This document shows positions 22,443 to 29,745 of a stretch of DNA of 33,302 bases, in pieces (position 1 is the first letter of the stretch; every line of letters starts with the position of its first letter). A program made the position numbers and the translations under genes. The notes below the pieces were generated by a model. It worked only from the letters and a program-made list of their open reading frames with translations, was not told where the DNA came from and did no database searches. The DNA is from Mycolicibacterium sphagni (GTDB lineage Bacteria; Actinomycetota; Actinomycetes; Mycobacteriales; Mycobacteriaceae), in assembly GCF_002250655.1 (NCBI RefSeq), contig NZ_NOZR01000040.1:1-33302 (forward strand), given 5' to 3'.

Positions 22443-23381
22443 TCAGGCCTTCTGGGCGACGACGAACGTCGCGAACGCATCGGGATCCGATGCCATCGGC
22501 ACCTCGACCCAGCGGCCCAGCCGGCGCATCTCCTCGGTGGAGGGCTGGCCGGACGCGAGCCACCCGTGTGCGTTGAGCCACTCGGTGACGTCGGCGCGAT
22601 CGGGGTCGTTGTAGGTCAGGTTCTGCATGTCGATATTGCGCTCGATACCGAGCTGGTCGGCGAATTTCTCGAAGCGTTCGCGCACTTCTGCCCGGCGTTC
22701 TTCGCTGTGGTGCCCGACTGCCTCGGCCGATACCCGGCTGCCGGCTGCACTCAGCTCGGTGATCAGTTCGAACAGCCTGTCCTGGGCATCGGCGGGCAGG
22801 TACATCAGCAACCCCTCGGCCAGCCAGGCGGTCGGCTGCGAGGGGTCGAAGCCCTGCTCCTTGAGCGCGGCCGGCCAATCCTGGCGCAGGTCGACGGGAA
22901 CCTCGTGACGCTCAGCGGACGGCCGCACGTCGTGGGCGGCCAGGGTCTGCGCCTTGTATTCGAGCACCAACGGCTGGTCGATCTCGAATACGCGGGTGCC
23001 GGCCGGCCAGTCCAGCCGGAAGGCACGCGAGTCCAGACCCGAGGCCAGGATGACGACCTGGCGGATGCCCGCGGCGACCGCGTCGGCGAAGAAGGCATCG
23101 AAGAAGTGAGTGCGCACCGCCTGGTAGTTGCGCATGTGCGTGAAGAGTGCGCCGGCTTCGGGGTCGGCGTTGGCCAGGCGCTCGGCCATGGCGGCACCGT
23201 CGAGGATGTTCTCCCACATACCGGTGCCCGCGCCCTGGACCAGGATGCGGGCGTAAGGGTCGCTGATCAGCGGTTCCGGACCATCGGTCTCACTGGCGCG
23301 CGCGGCGGCCACCATCACCGCAGTCGAGCCCACGCTTGTCGCGATGTCCCAGGTGTCGTCGTCAGTGCGCACAGTGCTCAT
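22443..23381 (-). CDS. SAM-dependent methyltransferase of the mycobacterial TIGR00027 family (Rv0146-like)
   Basis: Protein of 312 aa from the ATG at 23381 (MSTVRTDDDTWDIATSVGST), with GGGGATCT upstream; a longer frame from 23450 adds 23 residues without a good Shine-Dalgarno. The family pattern is clear: TAVMVAAARA, LISDPYARILV, NYQAVRTHFFDAFFADAVAA, the SAM-binding RQVVILASGLDSRAFRLDWP, VFEIDQP, and WLAEGLLMYLPADAQDRL. The fold resembles leucine carboxyl methyltransferases. Mycobacteria have many paralogues and few known substrates. It lies 151 bp downstream of the TetR gene and 75 bp upstream of the SDR, as a likely target or operon member of that regulator. Confidence 0.9.
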   Translation of the reverse strand: MSTVRTDDDTWDIATSVGSTAVMVAAARASETDGPEPLISDPYARILVQGAGTGMWENILDGAAMAERLANADPEAGALFTHMRNYQAVRTHFFDAFFADAVAAGIRQVVILASGLDSRAFRLDWPAGTRVFEIDQPLVLEYKAQTLAAHDVRPSAERHEVPVDLRQDWPAALKEQGFDPSQPTAWLAEGLLMYLPADAQDRLFELITELSAAGSRVSAEAVGHHSEERRAEVRERFEKFADQLGIERNIDMQNLTYNDPDRADVTEWLNAHGWLASGQPSTEEMRRLGRWVEVPMASDPDAFATFVVAQKA

Positions 23382-23532
23382 GGCAGATCCCCAATTCGGC
23401 GTATCAATCGGCTCGACACTGGGCCGCGACCCGTCGGGGCCGCGCATCAACCCAGTTCAGCCGTGGTTATACGACGATGGTACCCGAGAAGCTTAGCTAG
23501 CCTATGCGACCTGTGGCGCATGTCACCGGCGA

Positions 23533-24165
23533 CTAACCGGCGTGCCACGCCTTGCCGTTGAGCAGCTCGAGGAACTGATCGGTGATCGCGTTCAGCCGCT
23601 CGCTGTCATCCACGAAGCCGGCATAGAAGCCCAGGCCCCACATGACGGCCATGAACATCTCGGCGGCCGACTCGATATCGATGTCGGAGCGGACCTCGCC
23701 CGACTCGATAGCGTCCCGGATGGCCGCTTTGATGTATCCGCGGGTGAACTCCCGGGAATCATGGTTCGACTCGGCAAGCTCGGGATGCCGCTCGGCTTCG
23801 AGCACGGCAGTCACCAAGAACGCAGCAACCGAGCGATCCTGGCCTTCGGCCTGCACGACCGCGCCGATGAAAGCGCGGATCCGCCCGGCCAGCGTGCCCT
23901 CACGCTGTGACTGCTGCACGGCGGCCTCGATGACCAAGGCGTTCGTCTGATCGACGACCTCTTGGTACAGCAGCCGTTTGCTGGCGAAGTAGTGGTTGAT
24001 GGCGGGTCTGGTCAGGTCGGCACGGATTGCGATCGCCTGGAAGGTGGCAGCGTCATAACCCAATTCGCTGAACACCTCACGGGCGGCGCGCATGATGCGC
24101 TCGCGCGTTTCCGCGGCCTTAGCTGCTGGGGGCCGACCCGGGCCCCTACTCGCTGTATGCGCCAC
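23533..24165 (-). CDS. TetR-family transcriptional regulator, Rv0144-like
   Basis: Protein of 210 aa from a GTG at 24165 (M-AHTASRGPGRPPAAKAAE). The frame stays open upstream to 24354, but those 63 codons cover a near-perfect palindrome, are AT-rich and do not look coding. HTH: TRERIMRAAREVFSELGYDA then AIAIRADLTRPAINHYFASK. The C-terminal domain of about 140 residues ends in GLGFYAGFVDDSERLNAITD. It resembles Rv0144, which in M. tuberculosis also precedes the methyltransferase/ALDH/SDR group. It is expected to repress itself, and perhaps the methyltransferase downstream, through the palindrome at 24186-24205. Confidence 0.87.
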   Translation of the reverse strand: MAHTASRGPGRPPAAKAAETRERIMRAAREVFSELGYDAATFQAIAIRADLTRPAINHYFASKRLLYQEVVDQTNALVIEAAVQQSQREGTLAGRIRAFIGAVVQAEGQDRSVAAFLVTAVLEAERHPELAESNHDSREFTRGYIKAAIRDAIESGEVRSDIDIESAAEMFMAVMWGLGFYAGFVDDSERLNAITDQFLELLNGKAWHAG

Positions 24166-24473
24166 ATTGAAAGTGTGCCACAACAGCCGTCGAAATTTTG
24201 ACGGCAGACGACATTTGCTCATTCCTGAGAAATTAGAATTCCGCTTATAATCAAATCTACCTGCGGAATCCGTTGCGGCGACGCCGCTCCAGCTCGCGAT
24301 CCGCGCGCAACCTGCGGTTTTGTGTTCGCATGCCGGATGGTCACCACCGAGCAAATTCCGTGGGAATGCGAATTACGCCTGAGAATTCGCTACTAATGCA
24401 TTTGCGCGCGAGAGTTCCTTGTCGAAAGGTTCGCGGGCGCGGGAGACGTGTTTGCTACAGGCGATTTTGGGCT
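24166..24473. other. AT-richer 308-bp intergenic region with several inverted repeats
   Basis: Lies between the aldehyde dehydrogenase stop and the TetR start, both on the minus strand. Besides the operator-like palindrome at 24186-24205 it contains ATTCCGC/GCGGAAT (24238-24244 and 24263-24269), ATTCC-GTG-GGAAT (24355-24367) and GCGAATT/AATTCGC (24368-24374 and 24384-24390). The rightmost hairpins lie 84-119 bp downstream of the aldehyde dehydrogenase stop and could end that transcript. The left part must hold the tetR promoter. I see no convincing protein-coding frame. Confidence 0.55.
24186..24205. promoter_or_regulatory. Near-perfect 20-bp palindrome, putative TetR operator
   Basis: GCCGTCGAAATTTTGACGGC differs from its reverse complement at one symmetric pair only (18 of 20 bases match). 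It lies 20 bp upstream of the tetR GTG, where an autoregulatory operator overlapping the promoter would be. GC-rich arms with an AT centre fit the usual TetR-family site size. Confidence 0.65.
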
Positions 24474-25874
24474 CTAGAACGCCTTGCGCATGAGCCTGAT
24501 CGCACGATCAGTGTATGGCGGGTACATGAGTTTCAAATCGAATTTGGTCGATTTGGCCAACACGGCGCGTCGGTGACTGAGGGCTTCGAAGCCCCACTTG
24601 CCGTGATACGCACCCATGCCGCTGGCCCCGACACCGCCGAACGGAAGTTGCGGGACAAGGCAGTGCACCGCCACGTGGTTGACCACGGCTCCGCCGGATG
24701 GCATCCGGTCGACGAGATCCCGAGCCGCCGCCTGTGAGGCGGTGAAGACGTAGAGCGCCAGTGGCTTGGGCCGGGCGTTGACGAACGCGACGGCCGCATC
24801 TGGCGAATCCACCGCGATGATCGGCAGGATCGGGCCGAAGATCTCGTCGGACATCACCGGGTCGTCGGCGGCCGGGTTGACGATCACCGTCGGCTCGATG
24901 CGCAGCGCCGACCGGTCCGAGCCGCCTCCGGTGACAACGGTTCCGCTGGTCGCGCTGATCAGTGACACCAGCCGGTCGAACTGCCGCTCGTTGACGATCC
25001 GCAGTGACGGGTCCGTCTCCTCGGCGCGGAACTGGGCGATCGTCGCCACGATCTTGTCGGCCAGCTCGGCGGCGATTGTGCGGTCGGCCAGCACATAGTC
25101 CGGGGCGATGCAGGTCTGGCCCGAGTTCAGCATCTTGATCCAGGCGATCCGGCGCGCCGCCACGTCGAGGTCGGCGTCGGCAAGCACCACCACCGGGCTC
25201 TTACCGCCCAGCTCGAGGGTCACCGGCGTCAACGTCGGTGCGGCCGCGGCCATGATCTTGCGGCCGATCTCGGTGCCCCCGGTGAACAATGCGTGGTCGA
25301 ACCCCTGGGCCATCAGGTCCTGGGTGGTCGTGGCATCACCTTCCACCACGCGGATGGCCTCGTTGTCCAGATAGTCCGGAACCAGCCGCGCAAGCAGCGC
25401 CGACGTGGCAGGCGCCAACTCTGACGGCTTGATCACCATGGCATTTCCAGCAGCGATCGCGGCCACCACCGGCGCCATGCACAGATAGAACGGGTAGTTC
25501 CAGGGACCGATCACCAGGATCACGCCCAGCGGGTCGTATTGCACCCAGGCCTTTCCGGGCAGCTGGGCCAGCGGAAGCCCGTACCGCTGCGGCTTTATCC
25601 ACTTCTTCAGATGCTTGCGGGCGAACGCCGCTTCGGCCTTCGTCGAGCCGATATCGCCCAGCCACGCCTCGAACGAGGACCGGCCGAGATCGCTGGCCAG
25701 CGCCTGGGCGATCTCCGGCTCCCGTTCCTCGCACATCCGCTCCACGGCGCGCAGCTGCTCGGAGCGCCACTGCAGCGAACGGGTGTGACCGCTGTTGAAC
25801 ACACGGCGCACATCGGCGAGAACGCCGGCTGCGCCCCCTTCGGTGGCCTGGTCACTGGTGATCTGGATGGTCAT
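24474..25874 (-). CDS. Aldehyde dehydrogenase (ALDH3-like, Rv0147 type)
   Basis: Protein of 466 aa from ATG 25874 (MTIQITSDQATEGGAAGVLA), with GAGGAG five bases upstream. The frame is open further upstream to 26009, but that part overlaps the divergent promoter region. Catalytic features: IGPWNYPFYLCMAPVVAAIA near residue 115, the general-base Glu in VTLELGGKSPVV, and the nucleophilic Cys in NSGQTCIAPDYVL. SDEIFGPILPI and LPFGGVGASGMGAYHGKWGF are the class 3 signatures. It has no insertions and no obvious membrane anchor at the C-terminus. It should oxidise fatty or aromatic aldehydes with NAD(P)+. It is divergent from a TetR-FUSC exporter pair, suggesting shared control. Confidence 0.92.
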   Translation of the reverse strand: MTIQITSDQATEGGAAGVLADVRRVFNSGHTRSLQWRSEQLRAVERMCEEREPEIAQALASDLGRSSFEAWLGDIGSTKAEAAFARKHLKKWIKPQRYGLPLAQLPGKAWVQYDPLGVILVIGPWNYPFYLCMAPVVAAIAAGNAMVIKPSELAPATSALLARLVPDYLDNEAIRVVEGDATTTQDLMAQGFDHALFTGGTEIGRKIMAAAAPTLTPVTLELGGKSPVVVLADADLDVAARRIAWIKMLNSGQTCIAPDYVLADRTIAAELADKIVATIAQFRAEETDPSLRIVNERQFDRLVSLISATSGTVVTGGGSDRSALRIEPTVIVNPAADDPVMSDEIFGPILPIIAVDSPDAAVAFVNARPKPLALYVFTASQAAARDLVDRMPSGGAVVNHVAVHCLVPQLPFGGVGASGMGAYHGKWGFEALSHRRAVLAKSTKFDLKLMYPPYTDRAIRLMRKAF

Positions 25875-26023
25875 GCCAACTCCTCGAATCATTTCGCCTG
25901 GCTCCAGCTTGCCCCATGATCTCCGCGTCCGTCCAAGCCCCAGCAGCTCGACCTTGCGCAACTTGGTCACGATCCCGCACGTCACGGACATCTGGCCCGG
26001 ACAGCGCACTATGGTCTTGTCCC

Positions 26024-26584
26024 ATGGCCACCGTTGCCAACCGGGAGTCGTACTTCGAGACCGGTCTCGAAGTACTCGCAGACGTGGGATACGGCGGACT
26101 GAAACTCGCCGAGGTGTGTAACCGGCTCGGCGTCACGACCGGGTCGTTCTATCACTACTTCTCCAGTTGGCCTGCCTACACCCGGGATCTGGTGTCTTAC
26201 TGGGTGCAAGACCGGACAATCCGCCTGATCAGCGCCATCCGCGAGGTGTCCGACCCACGTCAGCGCATCGAGGCGATCATCCAGGTCGGGCTGTCCCTGC
26301 CGCACGGTGCCGAAGCCGCCATTCGGTCGTGGAGCTCGGTGGACCCGCACGTTCTGGCGGTGCAGTCCGAGGTCGACAGGCAGCGGTTCAAGATCCTCTA
26401 CGACTCCGCGGTCGAGATCGTCAGCGATGTTCGCCAGGCCGAGGTCTACGCCACCTGGGCGGTCTATGTCTTCATCGGCTACGAGCAGGCGACCCTGCCG
26501 CGCGAGTCGGGGATGTTCGGCTGGATCGCCCGCTACATGCTCGACGCACTGGATTCGGGCAGCTTCGCCGGCGTGCCGCGGTGA
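26024..26584 (+). CDS. TetR-family regulator coupled to the FUSC exporter gene
   Basis: Protein of 186 aa from ATG 26024 (MATVANRESYFETGLEVLAD); the frame is open back to 25916, but those residues are Arg/Ser-rich and unconserved in type. HTH: LEVLADVGYGGLKLAEVCNR then LGVTTGSFYHYFSSWPAYTR, the GSFYHYF helix being very typical. A C-terminal ligand domain of about 130 residues follows. Its stop overlaps the GTG of the FUSC gene (GTGA), so the regulator and transporter are made together. Codons about 9-18 are formed by a 26-bp perfect palindrome (26050-26075). It lies 149 bp from the divergent aldehyde dehydrogenase start. Confidence 0.9.
   Translation: MATVANRESYFETGLEVLADVGYGGLKLAEVCNRLGVTTGSFYHYFSSWPAYTRDLVSYWVQDRTIRLISAIREVSDPRQRIEAIIQVGLSLPHGAEAAIRSWSSVDPHVLAVQSEVDRQRFKILYDSAVEIVSDVRQAEVYATWAVYVFIGYEQATLPRESGMFGWIARYMLDALDSGSFAGVPR
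26050..26075. promoter_or_regulatory. 26-bp perfect palindrome within the tetR coding sequence
   Basis: The half-site GTACTTCGAGACC is followed directly by its exact reverse complement, with no spacer. It begins 26 bp after the tetR start codon. It can be an intragenic operator for the encoded TetR protein, or an mRNA hairpin just inside the gene. Ordinary codon choice for Tyr-Phe-Glu-Thr-Gly-Leu-Glu-Val does not require such symmetry. Confidence 0.6.
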
Positions 26585-28731
26585 CCCTGGCTGCCCTGTG
26601 GCGGCGGGCAGCCGAGCGGATCAAGACGCGCGACCCCGAGAACGACGGCGCCCGCCGTGCCGTGCGGGCCGCGATCGTCATCCCGATCGCCACGGCGGTG
26701 AGTTTCACCGTCGGCGGCGGTTCTCAGACGCCGCTGTTCACGATCTTCGGTTCGATCGCGCTGCTGATCGTGACGGACTTCCCCGGCAATGTGAACGCTC
26801 GGGCGCTGGCCTACGGCGGACTCGGTTTCAACGGGGCCGTGCTGATCAGTCTGGGCACCCTGGTCGCCCCCATCCCGTGGCTGGCGGTCACGCTGATGTT
26901 CGTCGTCGGGGTGGTCGTCGCACTCTCGGGTGTGCTCAGCGAGATCATCGCCGCCGGTATGCGCGCCACGTTGCTGACATTCGTCCTTCCCGTGTGCACG
27001 CCGCCCGGCCCGCTGGGCGAGCGCCTCTTCGGCTGGCTGCTCGCACTGGTGATCTGCGTGCCCGCGGCACTGTTCGTGCTTCCGCCACGCCACCACGGCG
27101 AGCTGCGCCGTCACGCCGCCGCTGTCTGCGCGGTGCTGGCCGACCGGATCGAGGGCGGCGCATCGTCAGCTGAGGTCACCACCGCGATGGACGCGCTGCG
27201 CGCCAACTTCCTTGGCGCGACGTACCGTCCGGTCGCGCTGACCGCGGGCAGCCGCGCGCTGGTCCGGGTGGTCGACGACCTGCAGTGGCTGTGTGATCGG
27301 GTCACCGGCGACACCGGTGGGCTGCTCGGGCCGATGGCCGAGCCGGTGGTACAGGTGCTGCGCGACAGCGCAGGCATCCTGCGTATCACCCAGCCCGCCG
27401 AACGGGCGGCCGAACGCGCGCTGCTGGCCAGGGCTCTGGCCGAGCTACGGACCATCGCGGTGGACAGCTACCGGCAGGACATTGTCGATATCCTCGCCGA
27501 GCCCGATGACCAGGCCGCCGTCGAGCTGGGCCGCACCCTGCTGACCAGACGCACCATCGGCGCCGCCGTCGCGATCACCGGCCGCATCATCGCTGCCGCT
27601 GCGGCCGCCGATGCCCGACCCGTCTGGGCCCGCGTACTGGGGCGACGGCTGCCCGAGACCGGATCCGCGGACCGGGTGTACTCCGAGACGACCGCCGTCA
27701 CCAATATCACCGCCGGCTATTTGCGGACATGGTCGGTAACTGCCCGCAACAGCCTGCGAACCGGCACCGGCCTGGCCCTGGCCGTGCTCGTCACAGTGGT
27801 GTTCCCGGTCCAGCACGGGTTCTGGGTGGTCCTCGGGGCGATGTCGGTACTGCGCAGTAGCGCGCTCACGACAGGTACCAATGTGGTCCGGGCGGTCATC
27901 GGCACGGTGATCGGGTTCGTACTCGGCGCGATTGTCATCGAGCTACTGGGGACCGATCCCGTCGTGATGTGGGTGCTGCTGCCGATGGTGGCGTTCGGCT
28001 CGACCTACGTACCGGAGATCGGTTCGTTCACCGCCAGCCAGGCCGCGTTCACCATGATGGTGCTGATCGTCTTCAACTTGATCGTCCCCACCGGCTGGCG
28101 GGTCGGCCTGCTGCGGCTCGAGGACATCGTGGTCGGCGCGTCCGTCGCCATCGTCGTCTCATTACTGTTGTGGCCGGGCGGGGCCAGGGCGGCGGTGCAG
28201 CGGTCGGTCGGGGCGGCCTCCAGCGTCGGCTCGCGTTACCTGCACGCGGCGATACTCCGGGTCACGCGCGGCGCGTTCGAGCACGCCGAGGACCTGGTGA
28301 ACACGCTCAGCCACCAGGCACTGACCGCCTCCCGAACCCTGGATGATGCTGTGCGTCAATATCTTTCGGAAAGTGGTGGCCCCACTGACTCCCGCGCTCC
28401 GGTGGTGCGAGCGGCCAACCGGGCGTTCCGGCTGCGGGCCGCCGCCGATCTGATCGCTGACATCGTGCCGCCACCACTGGGCGTGTACCCGCGGGCACGG
28501 GAAGTGCTCGAGGAGCACGCTGCCGCGATTTGCGCCCGCCTCGACGGCCGTGACGCCGCCGACTCGGTAGCCCCGATCAGTGACGACCTGGTGCCCGCGC
28601 TGCGAGCCGAGGCCGGCGAGGGCGAACTCGCGGTGTCGGCGGCACTGCCGCTGGTCACCGCGGCGGCCAATGTCGGCGAACTGGAACTCACCTATCCGCC
28701 GGCCGTGGCCGCCGAGCCGGTGCCACGCTAG
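26581..28731 (+). CDS. FUSC-family (fusaric acid resistance/aromatic acid exporter-like) membrane protein
   Basis: Protein of 716 aa from a GTG at 26581 overlapping the tetR stop. Two membrane blocks are seen: residues about 28-165 (opening RAAIVIPIATAVSFTVGGGS) and about 390-535 (NSLRTGTGLALAVLVTVVFP, then HGFWVVLGAMSVLRSSALTT). Each is followed by a soluble helical region of 200 or so residues. This duplicated layout with the NxxRTGxxLxLA start of the second block is that of FUSC_2 proteins related to YccS/AaeB, which export aromatic carboxylates or similar amphiphiles. Regulation by the coupled TetR is likely. It is convergent with the pirin gene (9 bp between stops). Confidence 0.87.
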   Translation: MTLAALWRRAAERIKTRDPENDGARRAVRAAIVIPIATAVSFTVGGGSQTPLFTIFGSIALLIVTDFPGNVNARALAYGGLGFNGAVLISLGTLVAPIPWLAVTLMFVVGVVVALSGVLSEIIAAGMRATLLTFVLPVCTPPGPLGERLFGWLLALVICVPAALFVLPPRHHGELRRHAAAVCAVLADRIEGGASSAEVTTAMDALRANFLGATYRPVALTAGSRALVRVVDDLQWLCDRVTGDTGGLLGPMAEPVVQVLRDSAGILRITQPAERAAERALLARALAELRTIAVDSYRQDIVDILAEPDDQAAVELGRTLLTRRTIGAAVAITGRIIAAAAAADARPVWARVLGRRLPETGSADRVYSETTAVTNITAGYLRTWSVTARNSLRTGTGLALAVLVTVVFPVQHGFWVVLGAMSVLRSSALTTGTNVVRAVIGTVIGFVLGAIVIELLGTDPVVMWVLLPMVAFGSTYVPEIGSFTASQAAFTMMVLIVFNLIVPTGWRVGLLRLEDIVVGASVAIVVSLLLWPGGARAAVQRSVGAASSVGSRYLHAAILRVTRGAFEHAEDLVNTLSHQALTASRTLDDAVRQYLSESGGPTDSRAPVVRAANRAFRLRAAADLIADIVPPPLGVYPRAREVLEEHAAAICARLDGRDAADSVAPISDDLVPALRAEAGEGELAVSAALPLVTAAANVGELELTYPPAVAAEPVPR

Positions 28732-28740
28732 CGGTCCGCG

Positions 28741-29709
28741 TCAACCCCGGTGCGGCATCAGCGCGCCCGGCGGGATGGCGCCGAACCGGCCGGCGTTGTA
28801 GTCGTCCAGCGCCTGGATGACCTCGGACTTGGAGTTCATCACGAACGGCCCGTAGTGGAAGACCGGCTCACGAATCGGCCTGCCGCCCAGCAGAAGAACC
28901 TCCATCGCCGGACGGTTGGCGTCCTGGGTCGCATCGGCGGCGACCGTGATGCGGTCGCCGGGGCCGAGCACCGCGAGCTGACCCTGCTGGATTGGGTGCC
29001 CGACCGGACCGATCGTGCCGCGACCGGAGAGCACGTAGACCAGCGCGTTGTATTCGCGTGGCCACGGCAGGTTCAGCTGGGCGCCGGCCTCGATGCTGTT
29101 GTGTGCCAGCGTGATCGGGGTATGCGTCATGCCCGGACCGCTCCACCCGTCGACATCGCCGGCGATGAGGCGCACCAGTGTGCCGCCGTCGGCCGAGGAC
29201 AGCAGCCGCACGGCTGGACCCTCGATCGACTGATAGCGCGGCTCGGCGAACTTGTCCTTGCGGGGCAGGTTGACCCACAGCTGGATGCCGTGGAACAGCC
29301 CGCCGCTGTCGACCAGCTCGGCCGGGGGTGTCTCGATGTGCAGGATGCCCGCCCCCGCGGTCATCCACTGCGTGGCGCCGTCGGCGATCAGACCACCGCC
29401 GCCGTGCGAATCCTGGTGGGCGAAGCGGCCGTCGATCATGTAGGTGACCGTCTCGAAGCCGCGGTGCGGGTGCCAGTCGGTGCCTCGGGGCTCACCCGGC
29501 GAGTACTCGACTTCACCCATCTGGTCCATGTGGACGAAGGGGTCGAGGTCCGCGGCACTGACGCCGGCGAACGCGCGCACGACAGGGAAACCTTCACCCT
29601 CAAACCCGCGCGGCCCGGTCGTGATGGACCGCACGGGCCGCTCGGTGTCGGTCGCGGCGGCGGCGCTCACCCGCGGGAGAGACAACGTATCTGCGGTAAC
29701 TGCTGGCAT
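28741..29709 (-). CDS. Pirin-family bicupin protein
   Basis: Protein of 322 aa. The N-terminal cupin has the metal ligands of pirins: FVHMDQMGEVEYSPGEPRG, then WHPHRGFETVTYMIDGRFAH (two His) and AGILHIETP with a His and Glu, about residues 57-130. The second, non-metal cupin follows (about 185-300), ending with HYGPFVMNSKSEVIQALDDY. Some pirins are quercetin dioxygenases, others modulate transcription or pyruvate dehydrogenase; the role here cannot be fixed. It starts 36 bp downstream of ptsI on the same strand, with a small CGGAC/GTCCG hairpin in between, so it may be read from the ptsI promoter. Confidence 0.92.
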   Translation of the reverse strand: MPAVTADTLSLPRVSAAAATDTERPVRSITTGPRGFEGEGFPVVRAFAGVSAADLDPFVHMDQMGEVEYSPGEPRGTDWHPHRGFETVTYMIDGRFAHQDSHGGGGLIADGATQWMTAGAGILHIETPPAELVDSGGLFHGIQLWVNLPRKDKFAEPRYQSIEGPAVRLLSSADGGTLVRLIAGDVDGWSGPGMTHTPITLAHNSIEAGAQLNLPWPREYNALVYVLSGRGTIGPVGHPIQQGQLAVLGPGDRITVAADATQDANRPAMEVLLLGGRPIREPVFHYGPFVMNSKSEVIQALDDYNAGRFGAIPPGALMPHRG

Positions 29710-29745
29710 GCCCGAGATAACCGGACCGCAGTCCGATTAATTCCG

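Noticed and set aside
20949..23561. An 870-codon plus-strand open frame opposite the HAD, SDR and methyltransferase genes
   Set aside because: It is antisense to three genes with clear domains and catalytic motifs, and no family is recognisable in its translation.
24166..24354. N-terminal extension of the Rv0144-like TetR
   Set aside because: The extra 63 codons cover the palindrome and AT-rich promoter DNA and read as Cys/Lys/Asn-rich sequence unlike TetR proteins; the GPGRPPAAKA start is typical without it.
25875..26009. N-terminal extension of the aldehyde dehydrogenase
   Set aside because: ATG 25874 has a strong GAGGAG, and the extension would invade the divergent promoter.
29722..29735. 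CGGAC-CGCA-GTCCG hairpin between ptsI and pirin
   Set aside because: A 5-bp stem in a 36-bp gap between co-directional genes is weak; mentioned under pirin but not called as a terminator.
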